A DNA stretch of 64,000 bases from Dyadobacter alkalitolerans DSM 23607 (GCF_000428845.1 NZ_AUAS01000006.1:62001-126000), one strand, 5' to 3'; shown: positions 45,273 to 54,928, counted from the first letter of the stretch. Notes: generated from the sequence alone by a model not told the origin. Numbers and translations are program-made.

Positions 45273-45671
45273 ATGAAAAACGCGGTGGCTATGAATGTTA
45301 CATCAAACTTGTCTGAAAAAATTCGCCTGATCCGGCTGCAAAAAGGCCTTTCTCAGGAAAATATGGCTGATATGCTCGGCCTTTCCACAACGGCATACGG
45401 TGATCTGGAACGTGGCCGGACTGAGCTTTCTGTTTCCAGAGTCGAAAACATTGCCAAATTACTCGACGTCCCGCTCCCGGAATTACTGGGCTTCGACGGA
45501 TTGACCATGTCAGAAACCGAATGGCTTCGTCAGGAAAATACACGGTTACTCTCGGAAAACCGCCGAATGCAGAACGAGCTTGATCAATGGAAGATGAAAT
45601 TCAAGCAATGGTTCGGCGACGGGATCATTCGGCATATTGGAGAAGAACGCGAACGCATTGGTTTTAAATAA
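45273..45671 (+). CDS. XRE-family transcriptional regulator with coiled-coil tail
   Basis: The 132-residue protein has an HTH_3 domain (EKIRLIRLQKGLSQENMADM...TAYGDLERGR...) at about residues 14-72. A helical tail rich in Glu, Asn and Gln (ETEWLRQENTRLLSENRRMQ) follows and probably forms a coiled coil for dimerisation. It sits between clpP and tig on the opposite strand. No toxin-like or phage gene is adjacent, so it is best viewed as a stand-alone regulator. The start could also be the ATG at 45291. Confidence 0.8.
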   Translation: MKNAVAMNVTSNLSEKIRLIRLQKGLSQENMADMLGLSTTAYGDLERGRTELSVSRVENIAKLLDVPLPELLGFDGLTMSETEWLRQENTRLLSENRRMQNELDQWKMKFKQWFGDGIIRHIGEERERIGFK

Positions 45672-45674
45672 AAA

Positions 45675-45703
45675 CACCGTTCATGCAACTGCAATGAACG
45701 GTG
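45675..45703 (-). terminator. tig terminator
   Basis: A perfect 10-bp stem (CACCGTTCAT / ATGAACGGTG) lies 23 bases after the tig stop and is followed on the reverse strand by a T-rich tract. It also separates the convergent XRE gene. Confidence 0.8.
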
Positions 45704-45726
45704 AAAAAAAATATTATCAGAACTGG

Positions 45727-47076
45727 TTACGCGGCTACTTCTTCGCCTTTCGCTAGTTTTTCAAATTCGCTTACTTCAATGGTCTGCTCGTCCGTAGAAA
45801 CCTGGCTGCGGATGATCTCCATTACTTTGTTATCAAAAACCTGATTAAAAACCTGTGTATAGTTATCACGCTCTTTATCAGCAAGGTAACCCTGAGCCAC
45901 GCGGTCGATGGTTTCTTTCATGTTGTCATCGTCTCCGTAGATACCGAACTGTCCTTTTACCATGTTGCGGGTAAATTCAAGGATTTCAGGATATTCTACT
46001 TTAACGCTTTCTTTGTCAGCCACTTTATTTTTGATCAGGCTCAATTTCAATGATTTTTTGAAATCTTCGAATTGCTCTTCGATCTGCTCGCGAGTGAATT
46101 TGCCTTCGTTCGTGCGTTCCAACCAGTCTTTCAAGAAGTCGCCCGGAAGTTCGATGGCAATGCTGTCCAACAAAGCATTCTCGATATCGCGACGAAGCAA
46201 TGCTTCTGTTTCGCGCTCGTAGTTTCCTTTGATGATTTCCAGAAGCTTTTCGTTGAACTGCTCTTCGTTTTCAACCTGGCCAGGTCCCAAAACTTTATCA
46301 AAAAGATCCTGGTTCAGCTCCGATGCAGCTGAACGCGTTACATCTTCAACAACCAATGTATAGTCGCCGGAAAGCGTTGCTACATCTTCTTTTTTCTTAC
46401 CGGTAACGTGTGCAATCGCTGCTTCGTCGGCAAATGTATTTTGAATGTCAAAAACGACTTCGTCGCCTTTTTTAACACCAATGAACTTCGCCAATGCATC
46501 TGCTTTCACTTGCTTGGTAGGGATCGCAGTGCGGGTCGTAAACTCAGAAGATTCTTGTTTCAGCTCTCCGAAGATCATATCACCTTCTTCGCTCATTTCG
46601 GGATGAATGTTTTCTGCAAAACGCTCACGCAGGTTTTCGATTGTTTTAGACAATTCTGTATCGTCAACATTAATCGTGTAACGTTTTACGGCGGGAAGCT
46701 CGGAGAAGTTAATTTCGAAATCCGTAGCAACACCCAGGTCATAAATGAATTCCAGTTCGCTTGGGCTGTCCCAGTTTACTTCGGCAGCTTTTTCGCGGTT
46801 GGGAACAGGATCGCCCACAACCTGTAATTTATTTTCTCTGATATAGCTGCTTACGGCAGTGCTCAACAGGTTGTTCACCTCATCAACCAGAATGCTTTTA
46901 CCATACATGCGCTGAATCACATGGGATGGCACTTTGCCAGGACGAAAGCCTTTCAGGTTAACCTTTTTTGAGTAATCCTTGATCGTCTTATCAATTTTAG
47001 GCTGATAATCGTCTTTCGTCAACGTTACTTTAAGAGAGGCTAATGTCGGCGAATTTTGTTCTAATACAACTTCCAT
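45727..47076 (-). CDS. tig: Trigger factor (ribosome-associated chaperone)
   Basis: Trigger factor binds nascent chains at the ribosome exit. The 449-residue protein has the N-terminal ribosome-binding region with KVNLKGFRPGKVPSHVIQRMYGK (the signature GFRxGKxP near residue 44). A degenerate PPIase-like domain and the long helical C-terminal domain follow. The Bacteroidota form has low similarity to E. coli Tig but the signature is intact. A leftward tig-clpP-clpX order is preserved apart from the inserted XRE gene. Confidence 0.9.
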   Translation of the reverse strand: MEVVLEQNSPTLASLKVTLTKDDYQPKIDKTIKDYSKKVNLKGFRPGKVPSHVIQRMYGKSILVDEVNNLLSTAVSSYIRENKLQVVGDPVPNREKAAEVNWDSPSELEFIYDLGVATDFEINFSELPAVKRYTINVDDTELSKTIENLRERFAENIHPEMSEEGDMIFGELKQESSEFTTRTAIPTKQVKADALAKFIGVKKGDEVVFDIQNTFADEAAIAHVTGKKKEDVATLSGDYTLVVEDVTRSAASELNQDLFDKVLGPGQVENEEQFNEKLLEIIKGNYERETEALLRRDIENALLDSIAIELPGDFLKDWLERTNEGKFTREQIEEQFEDFKKSLKLSLIKNKVADKESVKVEYPEILEFTRNMVKGQFGIYGDDDNMKETIDRVAQGYLADKERDNYTQVFNQVFDNKVMEIIRSQVSTDEQTIEVSEFEKLAKGEEVAA

Positions 47077-47129
47077 GTGTCGCTTATGCTATGGGTAAAA
47101 CTTTTAGATTAAATAGAAAAGAAAAACAA

Positions 47130-47162
47130 AAATGCCCTCAAAACTAAGTCCTGAGGGCATTT
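47130..47162 (-). terminator. Terminator of tRNA-Leu(UAG)
   Basis: An 11-bp stem (AAATGCCCTCA / TGAGGGCATTT) and a T-rich tract on the reverse strand lie 78 bases past the tRNA 3' end. Confidence 0.75.
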
Positions 47163-47240
47163 GACGGGTTTTACTTCGGAGCAGCTCATTTTTCTTATCG
47201 AGATAGGAATCTTGACGCCCCGTCATTCCCTTGTTAATCG

Positions 47241-47322
47241 TACGGGCGGAGGGAATCGAACCCCCACGCCTTGCGGCACTAGATCCTAAGTCTAGCACGT
47301 CTACCAGTTCCGCCACGCCCGC
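47241..47322 (-). tRNA. tRNA-Leu (anticodon UAG)
   Basis: The reverse strand folds into a class II cloverleaf: acceptor arms GCGGGCG / CGCCCGT, a D-arm with CTGGTAGAC, anticodon stem CTAGA/TCTAG around the loop CTTAGGA (anticodon TAG), a variable arm and the T-arm GGGTTCGATTCCC. It is 82 nt long and the CCA end is not encoded. Confidence 0.95.
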
Positions 47323-47366
47323 TCACTTATTTCCCGTTTTCGACGCCTTTTGTCGAATTGGGAGTG

Positions 47367-47399
47367 CAAAGGTATTCTTATTTTTTAGATAGATGCAAA
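47367..47399 (-). promoter_or_regulatory. Promoter of tRNA-Leu(UAG)
   Basis: On the reverse strand, TTTG (47396-47399), 21 bases, then TACCTTTG (47367-47374). The predicted transcript starts about 38 bases before the tRNA. Confidence 0.6.
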
Positions 47400-47492
47400 C
47401 TTTTTTGAAAATTTTATCTTTGGGTAAAATTAAATTGAAAAATGTCGCTGGAATTTGTTATTTTGGTGAAGCATACCAATTAAAATATAGCA

Positions 47493-49784
47493 GTGGAGCA
47501 ACTCGTTGAACCCCTCACCATTGATCTGGAACAGGAGCGGAAGGATATTCTCAAAAAATACCGGAGGTTATTACGAACAGCCAAGCCCTTCTTAAAGGAT
47601 AATGATGCCAAATTAATCAAAAAAGCCTTTTACACTTCCGTGGACGCGCATAAAGACATGCGTCGCCGCTCGGGAGAGCCCTATATTTACCACCCGCTTG
47701 CCGTTGCCCAGATCGTAGTTGAAGAGATCGGATTGGGTACGACGGGCATTGTGGCCGCCTTGCTGCACGATGTTGTGGAAGATACGGATATGCGTATCGA
47801 AGACATTGAGCGGCTGTTTGGCAAAAAAGTAGCAAAAATCATCGACGGACTGACCAAAATTTCCGGAAGGTTCGAATATGGCAGTTCACAACAAGCTGAA
47901 AACTTCCGCAAAATGCTGCTCACATTGTCTGACGATGTGCGCGTAATTCTCGTGAAACTTGCCGACAGGCTGCATAACATGCGGACGCTGGACAGCATGC
48001 CGCGCGACAAACAGCTGAAAATTGCTTCCGAAACGATTTTCATTTACGCACCGCTGGCGCACCGGCTTGGACTTTACAGCATTAAGTCGGAGCTGGAAGA
48101 GCTTTACCTGAAATATACCGAACCCCAGGAATACCGTGCTATTGCTAGGAAACTGAGAGAGACCAAAGGCATCCGCGACCGGTTTATCTCGAAGTTTATG
48201 GAGCCGATTGCGCAGGATCTGGAATCTGCGGGATTGAATTTTATCCTGAAAGGCCGCCCCAAATCGATTTATTCGATTTGGAACAAAATGAAAAAGCAGA
48301 ACAAGCCTTTTGAAGAAATCTATGACCTTTTTGCCATTCGCATTGTCCTGGAATCTTCGGCCGAGAATGACAGGGAAAAAGCGATCTGCTGGCAGGCGTA
48401 TTCCATTGTTACCGACCATTATAAGCCCAACCCGGACCGTTTGAAAGACTTTTTGAGCACACCGCGTGCCAATGGTTATCAGTCACTCCACTCGACGGTT
48501 ATGAGCAAAAGCGGACAGTGGGTGGAAGTGCAGATCCGGACTTCGCGCATGGATGAAATTGCGGAGAAGGGCTATGCGGCGCACTGGAAATACAAGGGCA
48601 ATGATACGAAAGTAAGAGGCAACATTGAGCAGTGGATCACTCAGGTGAGGGAGACATTGGAGAACGGTTTTGGGGACAAAACGGCCGCTATCGAATTCCT
48701 GGATGAGTTCAGGAGCAATTTGTTCAACGAGGAAGTTTTTGTTTTTACACCAAAAGGAGAACTGAAAGTGCTGCAAAGCGGTGCTACTGCACTGGATTTT
48801 GCATTTGACATACACTCGGAAGTCGGCGTGCATTGCATGGCCGCGAAAGTAGGAGGGATCCTCGTTCCGATTAGTTATGTGCTCAATAATGGGGATCAGA
48901 TCGAGATTATTACATCCAGCAAACAGAAACCGAATGAGGACTGGCTGCGGATCGTAGTAACCTCGAAAGCGAGGGCCAGGATCAAGGACTTTCTTAAAGA
49001 AGACAACCGCCGTTATGAAACAGACGGACGGCAGATGGTCGAGAAAAAGCTGAAAATCCTTGGAATGGAGCTTACGGCTGAGGTTGTGAACCAGTTGAGA
49101 GCATTTTTTGAATGTAAAACGACTAGTGATTTCTTCTACCGGATCGGAAAAGGATACATTCATCTGGACGAATTAAAGCGGTTTAAAAGAGATAAGGAAG
49201 CGAAAGAGCGCAAAGCAACGGACAGCAACCCGGCGGCTCCCTCACCGACAACAAATGCGGGCGACGGCAAAACGCTTACCAAATTTCTCAAACACATTCA
49301 TGGCGACCGCGCAGACAGCGATACGCTCCTGATCGGCGACGACATGGATAAAATCGATTACAAACTCGCCATATGCTGCAATCCGATCGCCGGAGATGAC
49401 GTTTTTGGTTTTGTAACGATTAACGAGGGCATCAAGATCCACAGGACGACCTGCCCGAATGCCGCGGAACTGATGTCCAAACATGGAAACCGCATCATTA
49501 AGGCCAAATGGGAATCGGGCAAAGACGAAGCGTTCCTGGCAGGCTTGTATCTTTCCGGAACCGACCGGGTGGGATTGGTTAACGACGTAACCAGGATCAT
49601 TTCCAACGAGCTGCACATTAATATGAGAGGTCTGACCATTGACACAAAAGATGGTGTTTTTAATGGTGATATCAAGCTTTATGTGCAGGATACCAAGCAC
49701 TTGGATATTCTGATCGGGAAGTTGGAGCAGGTGGAGGGTGTATACAATGTGCAGCGTTTCGACACCAACCTAAACGGCAAATAG
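47493..49784 (+). CDS. rel: Bifunctional (p)ppGpp synthetase/hydrolase (Rel/SpoT)
   Basis: The 763-residue enzyme makes and degrades the stringent-response alarmone. It begins with GTG. The HD hydrolase domain is intact (YIYHPLAVAQ..., with the HDxxED motif in LLHDVVEDTD near residue 95). The synthetase domain has KGRPKSIYSIWNKM near 260. It continues with a TGS domain (VFTPKGELKVLQSGATALDFAFDIH near 415) and a C-terminal ACT domain (LAGLYLSGTDRVGLVNDVTRII near 685). The length fits the long RSH class. Confidence 0.95.
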   Translation: MEQLVEPLTIDLEQERKDILKKYRRLLRTAKPFLKDNDAKLIKKAFYTSVDAHKDMRRRSGEPYIYHPLAVAQIVVEEIGLGTTGIVAALLHDVVEDTDMRIEDIERLFGKKVAKIIDGLTKISGRFEYGSSQQAENFRKMLLTLSDDVRVILVKLADRLHNMRTLDSMPRDKQLKIASETIFIYAPLAHRLGLYSIKSELEELYLKYTEPQEYRAIARKLRETKGIRDRFISKFMEPIAQDLESAGLNFILKGRPKSIYSIWNKMKKQNKPFEEIYDLFAIRIVLESSAENDREKAICWQAYSIVTDHYKPNPDRLKDFLSTPRANGYQSLHSTVMSKSGQWVEVQIRTSRMDEIAEKGYAAHWKYKGNDTKVRGNIEQWITQVRETLENGFGDKTAAIEFLDEFRSNLFNEEVFVFTPKGELKVLQSGATALDFAFDIHSEVGVHCMAAKVGGILVPISYVLNNGDQIEIITSSKQKPNEDWLRIVVTSKARARIKDFLKEDNRRYETDGRQMVEKKLKILGMELTAEVVNQLRAFFECKTTSDFFYRIGKGYIHLDELKRFKRDKEAKERKATDSNPAAPSPTTNAGDGKTLTKFLKHIHGDRADSDTLLIGDDMDKIDYKLAICCNPIAGDDVFGFVTINEGIKIHRTTCPNAAELMSKHGNRIIKAKWESGKDEAFLAGLYLSGTDRVGLVNDVTRIISNELHINMRGLTIDTKDGVFNGDIKLYVQDTKHLDILIGKLEQVEGVYNVQRFDTNLNGK

Positions 49785-49901
49785 CCGCAAGGAACCATTC
49801 ACATACTAAGGTGTTATAAAACTGGACGGTCAGAACTAAGACTGTGAAAGTGACTGTGATTTAAGTAAAAAAGCGTATTTTCGCGCAAGAATATCAGAGA
49901 T

Positions 49902-50402
49902 ATGCCACAAGCCAGCAAACCGAATTTTGAAGCCGCAAAGAAAATCTTAACGGCTTACCTGGAAAATAAAGGACTGCGCAAAACGCCTGAGCGTTTCGCG
50001 ATCCTGGAAGAGATCTACACCAGGGAAGATCACTTCGATGTAGACGAGCTTTACATCAGCATGAAAAACAAGCGTTACCGGGTGAGCCGCGCGACTGTTT
50101 ACAATACATTGGATGTTCTTGTAGATTGTGACCTGGTTACCAAGCATCAGTTTGGTAAAAATCTGGCGCAGTTTGAAAAATCCTATGGTAACAAGCAGCA
50201 CGATCACCTGATCTGCACGGATTGCCATAAAGTGATGGAATTCTGCGATCCGCGCATTCAGTCGATCCAGAATATGGTGGGTGAAATGCTGAATTTCAGT
50301 GTCATGCACCACTCACTTATTTTTTACGGGAACTGCACAAAAGAAAACTGTCAGAACCGGAACGAGGTTCGGGAAACTTCTGCGGTTTACGAAGACAGAT
50401 AA
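49902..50402 (+). CDS. Fur-family transcriptional repressor
   Basis: The 166-residue protein has the Fur winged helix (GLRKTPERFAILEEIYTREDHFDVDELYISM and SRATVYNTLDVLVDCDLV) and a metal-binding half with HDHLICTDC near residue 105 and a second CTKENC. It differs clearly from the Zur-like protein at 35484. It probably senses iron or peroxide. It is followed 74 bases on by purA in the same direction. Confidence 0.85.
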   Translation: MPQASKPNFEAAKKILTAYLENKGLRKTPERFAILEEIYTREDHFDVDELYISMKNKRYRVSRATVYNTLDVLVDCDLVTKHQFGKNLAQFEKSYGNKQHDHLICTDCHKVMEFCDPRIQSIQNMVGEMLNFSVMHHSLIFYGNCTKENCQNRNEVRETSAVYEDR

Positions 50403-50476
50403 CAAAACATTGGGCCGGGCAGCATTCGTTGCCTGGCCCACCTTACACCATATTAGTTTCAGTAATCATAAATTGA

Positions 50477-51772
50477 ATGAAAGTTGACGTATTACTTGGT
50501 CTTCAATGGGGAGACGAGGGAAAAGGTAAGATTGTGGACGTTCTCGCGCCACGTTATCAGGTTGTAGCCCGTTTTCAGGGAGGACCTAATGCGGGTCATA
50601 CATTGGAATTTGATGGCATTAAGCATGTTTTGCACCAAATTCCATCAGGCATTTTCCGCAGCGATATTCAGAACATTATCGGAAATGGTGTCGTTTTAGA
50701 CCCCATTGTTTTCAAAAGAGAGATTGAAAATCTCGCTAAATACAACCTTGACCTGATCAGTAATCTGTTTGTTTCCAAAAAGGCATCGATTATCGTTCCT
50801 ACCCATTCGCTGCTTGACGCCGCTTATGAGCGCTCGAAAGGTGATTCCAAGATCGGTTCAACATTAAGAGGAATTGGTCCGGCTTATCAGGATAAAGTGG
50901 CAAGATTGGGCCTTCGTGTAGGCGATGTGCTTTCTCCAAACTTTGCTGATAAATATAAAAGACTGGTTGACGCACATAAAACCATCCTCGATTTCTACGC
51001 ATTCGATTACTCAGAAGTGCTTCCAAAATCGGAAGAGAACTTCTTCGGTGCGATCGAATTCATGAAGCAATTCACGTTGGTTGACAGTGAATATGTTGTC
51101 AATGAAGCATTAGCAGCCTCGAAAACTGTTTTAGCAGAAGGCGCACAAGGATCATTGCTGGATATCGATTTCGGTTCTTATCCTTTTGTTACGAGCTCTA
51201 CTACAATGACGGCTGGTGCCTGCACCGGTTTAGGCATTGCTCCAAGCCAGGTAGGAGAGGTTTTCGGGATTTTCAAAGCTTACTGCACACGTGTAGGAAG
51301 CGGCCCATTCCCAACAGAATTATTAGAAGAAACAGGCGAGAAAATGCGTCAGGAAGGCCGCGAATTCGGCGCCACAACCGGACGCCCACGCCGCTGCGGC
51401 TGGCTGGATTTGCCTGCATTGAAATACGCAATCATGATCAACGGCGTTACGCAATTGATTATGATGAAAGTGGATGTGTTAACAATTTTCGACAACATCC
51501 GCGTCTGCACCAACTACCGCCTGCCAGACGGCACATTAACCGACCATTTGCCATACGATCTGTGCGATGAAACGGTTGAGCCGGTTTACAAAGATTTCAA
51601 AGGATGGCAACAGTCATTGGACGGAATCCACGACTTCGATGCAATTCCTGAGGAGTTGCTGGCTTACGTGAAGTTTTTGGAAGATGAGTTGAAATTACCC
51701 ATTACCTTTATTTCAACCGGGCCGGATAGAGAGGCGTTGATTAGTAGGGGGGCTTCGGCGTTGTCGGTTTAG
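50477..51772 (+). CDS. purA: Adenylosuccinate synthetase
   Basis: PurA joins IMP and aspartate with GTP in AMP synthesis. The 431 residues begin with the GTP-binding motif GLQWGDEGKGKIVD. The catalytic region RFQGGPNAGHT and the segment LRGIGPAYQDKVAR follow, and EGAQGSLLDIDFG and TGRPRRCGWLDLPAL are also present. The length is normal. It could be read with the Fur-family gene upstream. It ends before the repeat cluster at 51813. Confidence 0.95.
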   Translation: MKVDVLLGLQWGDEGKGKIVDVLAPRYQVVARFQGGPNAGHTLEFDGIKHVLHQIPSGIFRSDIQNIIGNGVVLDPIVFKREIENLAKYNLDLISNLFVSKKASIIVPTHSLLDAAYERSKGDSKIGSTLRGIGPAYQDKVARLGLRVGDVLSPNFADKYKRLVDAHKTILDFYAFDYSEVLPKSEENFFGAIEFMKQFTLVDSEYVVNEALAASKTVLAEGAQGSLLDIDFGSYPFVTSSTTMTAGACTGLGIAPSQVGEVFGIFKAYCTRVGSGPFPTELLEETGEKMRQEGREFGATTGRPRRCGWLDLPALKYAIMINGVTQLIMMKVDVLTIFDNIRVCTNYRLPDGTLTDHLPYDLCDETVEPVYKDFKGWQQSLDGIHDFDAIPEELLAYVKFLEDELKLPITFISTGPDREALISRGASALSV

Positions 51773-51812
51773 GGTCGGAGAGTTACTTGCTCTGTCAGTC
51801 TAATTAGAGCCT

Positions 51813-51884
51813 CTGTCAGCCTGAGCGGAGTCGAAGGCGCGTTACTTGCCAGTAGCGCGCCTTCGACTCCGCTCAGGCTGACAG
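51813..51884. repeat. Long palindromic intergenic repeat, copy 3
   Basis: Perfect 29-base arms (51813-51841 and 51856-51884) with a 14-base spacer. The motif reads GAGTCGAAGGC here, again with the matching change in the opposite arm. It sits between the convergent purA and SNF2 genes. Confidence 0.9.
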
Positions 51885-51985
51885 GGCTTTAGGGCTCAGG
51901 CTGACAGGGCTTTAGGGCTCAGGCTGACAGGGCTTTAGGGCTCAGGCTGACAGGGCTTTAGGGCTCAGGCTGACAGGGCTTTAGG
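51871..51985. repeat. Five tandem 23-base repeats derived from the palindrome arm
   Basis: GCTCAGGCTGACAGGGCTTT plus AGG is repeated five times with no change (51871-51893, then every 23 bases to 51985). The first unit is the right arm of the palindrome, so the array grew from it. Confidence 0.95.
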
Positions 51986-51988
51986 GGT

Positions 51989-54928
51989 TCACGCCAACAA
52001 ATTCAACACATCCTCCCTGCTCAGCGACTTTATAAACCCTTCCTCATTAGATATCAAATCATCTGCCAGCTGCTTCTTGGTCCTCTGCAGTGCCAGGATC
52101 TTTTCCTCTACTGAATTCTTAGTGATGAACTTATAAGTGAATACAGTGCGGTCCTGGCCGATGCGGTGGGCGCGGTCTACGGCTTGGGCTTCTATGGCGG
52201 GGTTCCACCAGGGGTCGAGGATGAAAACGTAATCTGCGGCTGTGAGATTGAGGCCTAAGCCTCCGGCTTTTAGTGAGATCAGGAATATTTTAATGTCATT
52301 GTTGTTTTGGAACAGTTCCACTTGCTCCTGGCGGTTTTTGGTTGAGCCGTCGAGGTAAGCGTAAGTGATCTCTTTTTCGTTCAAAAACTGACGGAAAAGA
52401 TCGAGGTGCTTAATGTATTGGCTGAAAATCAATATTTTGTGATTTTCGCTGATAGCGGTTTGCATCTTGTAAAGCACATCTTCAAACTTGCCGGAACCGT
52501 GTGAATATTCCGGATCAACCATCAGGGGATGATTGGCCAGCTGCCGGAGTTTGGTCAGGCCTTGCAGAACAACGAGTTGCGATTTTGAAATCCCATCATT
52601 ATCAATGCTTTGCAGGATCAGATTGCGATAATATGCTTTTGCTTCTTCATAAGCTTTTTCCTGCTCATCGGACATATCGCAGTATTGAATGCTTTCAACC
52701 TTTTCCGGTAAGTCGGTGGCGACCTGCGATTTTAACCTCCTTAATATGAATGGCTTAATGAGATTGTACAGCCTTTTTGTCTTTTCTTCATCCCCGCGCT
52801 TCTCAATAGGAACCTGAAATTCATCCCTGAAAAATGACTGGCTGCCCAGCAAACCCGGGTTCACAAATGACATTTGAGACCAGAGATCTAATGTGTTATT
52901 TTCGATCGGCGTGCCTGTTAAAACCAGCCTGTTTGCTGCATTGAGCTTCTTAACTGCCTTTGTAATGATGGAAGCAGGGTTTTTGATCGCCTGGGACTCG
53001 TCCAGGATAACGTAATTGAAACGGTAAGACTGAACGAAGTCAATGTCGAGCCGGACAATTCCGTAAGACGTCAGGATCAGGTCGTAATGATCGAACTGGG
53101 CGGTGTCTTTTTCACGGTTTGTGCCGGTATATAGCAACACTTTCATGTCCGGCGTAAAGCGTTTTGCCTCTAACTGCCAGTTATAGAGCAGCGAAGTGGG
53201 CATAATGAGCATGGAAGGCTCTTTTACGCCTGTTTCCTTTTCGGCTTGCAGCAATGCCAGCGTTTGCACGGTTTTTCCCAAACCCATATCATCCGCAAGA
53301 CATCCGCCGAAGCGATATTGTTTCAAAAACCTTAACCAATCGTAACCGGTCTTTTGGTAAGGACGCAATGTTCCTTCGAAATGTAATGGTGGCTCAACTG
53401 CCTCAATTTGATTGAAATCCCGCAGATTTTCAAGTTTCCGGCTGATCGTGGCAGTGGCAAGGTTCTCTTCTTTTAACTCCTGTACCAATGCCAGATGGTG
53501 CATACGCAGCCGCAAAGGATCGTCATCGCCATCATGCTCGGTGAAAGAGAAAAATTCAGAATATTTGGTAAACCACCATTCGGGGATAACCGCTATTTCA
53601 CCATTAGGAAGCAAAAATTCCTTCTTACGGTTGAGTATATAGCTTCTTAGCTGAATAAAAGGAATTTCAAACTCACCGAATTTCACTTTTGCATTGATAT
53701 CAAACCAATCCCGGCCTTCCTGAATGGAAATATCAATGGAGGAATAGCCCAGAAAATAGCGCTTAGCGTCACTCGTATTCTGACGGACGGAAATGCCATT
53801 TTCAGCCAGTGTATTTGCATTGCTTTGCAGCCAGCCAAAAGCCTGTGACTTTGGCATCTGGATATTGCCATTCCGAATATTAAGGCCCCAGTCTTTCAGC
53901 AGGGCCACATGCTGGCTTTCTGCTTCAATGCTGCGTTTAACCTTATTAAAAACATAATCATTATCCTTCTTCTCCATATGCACGCTCGACGCATGCGCAA
54001 AACTGTCGTAGTGAAAGGAGAAATTCGCATATTGAAACGACAGATCGAATGCAACATCATTGTCCTCTTCTTCTTCCATCACATCCACACCCCCGTCCTG
54101 GAAAATGGCCGGAGCCTTCTTATTCGAGCTATATTCCGAGATTGTCAGCACAGTTTTAGGCGTTGATGAGACATTTCTGATCTCGAAACCTCTGGCCACC
54201 ACATCATAGGACGCTATCAGCGGAGCCACAAACCTGCCATAATATTGTTCTTCCACCTGTCCGGGAATGGCGATGAATTTTTTGGCGAGGAATGGTTTGA
54301 TCTTTTTGCCATCCACGTGTCCTTCAAAATGCAGCAAATGCCCGGCTACAACGAGCCAGGCGGGTTCTTCGCAAATCAGGAAGGCATTTTTATATTGAAA
54401 ATCAACCTTTTGATATTTGTGACGGATTGTAGGGAAATAATGTGTGTTATCCTCGTTTCGGATAAAGTGAAAGCGGATCGTAGCTTTTTCCGGTTCCCAG
54501 AAAACCGGTTTCCACAACGGGTTTCCATCGCTACCCATAATAAAAATCTCTTTGCCGCTAAGCCTTTCGAGGATCTTGGCTTTACAATTTTCAAGATAAG
54601 CCGCAATGGTTTCCTGAGTCGCCTTATCACCTTTTTGCGCGTCATAAACTTTCAGGAAAAAGTCTACGGCATTTAATTTTTTGGGGTTAAATTTCCGAAG
54701 AATAGCATCTTGCTGAATGTCGTCGATCAGCCCTACAAGTTCCACATCACGCTGGTCAATACCGGTGCGGAACTCTTTGATATTCTTGGATGAAATATTC
54801 TGGATCTGGAATGAAAAATCGCCCTGATTGTTCAGTTGGACCACAAAGGATTCAAAAATGTATCCCAAAAATTCATGATTGAGAATGGAATAAACAATTT
54901 TAAACGGCTCGGTGGGAGAAACTTTCAT
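51989..54928 (-). CDS. SNF2/Rad54-family helicase-like ATPase
   Basis: The 979-residue protein has a long N-terminal region (about 1-520) specific to bacterial SNF2 proteins. A SNF2_N ATPase follows with Walker A DDMGLGKTVQTLAL near residue 548, DESQ (motif II) near 645, and motif III VLTGTPIENNTLDLW. The helicase C domain contains SLKAGGLGLNLTAADYVFILDPWWNPAIEAQAVDRAHRIGQ near 900. SNF2 proteins move on double-stranded DNA or remodel protein-DNA complexes; in bacteria the partner is often RNA polymerase. No restriction or defence gene is adjacent. Confidence 0.9.
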   Translation of the reverse strand: MKVSPTEPFKIVYSILNHEFLGYIFESFVVQLNNQGDFSFQIQNISSKNIKEFRTGIDQRDVELVGLIDDIQQDAILRKFNPKKLNAVDFFLKVYDAQKGDKATQETIAAYLENCKAKILERLSGKEIFIMGSDGNPLWKPVFWEPEKATIRFHFIRNEDNTHYFPTIRHKYQKVDFQYKNAFLICEEPAWLVVAGHLLHFEGHVDGKKIKPFLAKKFIAIPGQVEEQYYGRFVAPLIASYDVVARGFEIRNVSSTPKTVLTISEYSSNKKAPAIFQDGGVDVMEEEEDNDVAFDLSFQYANFSFHYDSFAHASSVHMEKKDNDYVFNKVKRSIEAESQHVALLKDWGLNIRNGNIQMPKSQAFGWLQSNANTLAENGISVRQNTSDAKRYFLGYSSIDISIQEGRDWFDINAKVKFGEFEIPFIQLRSYILNRKKEFLLPNGEIAVIPEWWFTKYSEFFSFTEHDGDDDPLRLRMHHLALVQELKEENLATATISRKLENLRDFNQIEAVEPPLHFEGTLRPYQKTGYDWLRFLKQYRFGGCLADDMGLGKTVQTLALLQAEKETGVKEPSMLIMPTSLLYNWQLEAKRFTPDMKVLLYTGTNREKDTAQFDHYDLILTSYGIVRLDIDFVQSYRFNYVILDESQAIKNPASIITKAVKKLNAANRLVLTGTPIENNTLDLWSQMSFVNPGLLGSQSFFRDEFQVPIEKRGDEEKTKRLYNLIKPFILRRLKSQVATDLPEKVESIQYCDMSDEQEKAYEEAKAYYRNLILQSIDNDGISKSQLVVLQGLTKLRQLANHPLMVDPEYSHGSGKFEDVLYKMQTAISENHKILIFSQYIKHLDLFRQFLNEKEITYAYLDGSTKNRQEQVELFQNNNDIKIFLISLKAGGLGLNLTAADYVFILDPWWNPAIEAQAVDRAHRIGQDRTVFTYKFITKNSVEEKILALQRTKKQLADDLISNEEGFIKSLSREDVLNLLA

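Noticed and set aside
45273..45671. Antitoxin of a toxin-antitoxin pair
   Set aside because: No small toxin-like gene is adjacent; tig and clpP flank it.
47104..47316. 70-codon reverse frame over tRNA-Leu
   Set aside because: It is a reading of the tRNA sequence (MAELVDVLDLGSS pattern is typical of translated tRNA-Leu).
25313..51985. CRISPR array
   Set aside because: The repeats are palindromes or direct 23-24-base tandems without unique spacers, and no cas gene is present.
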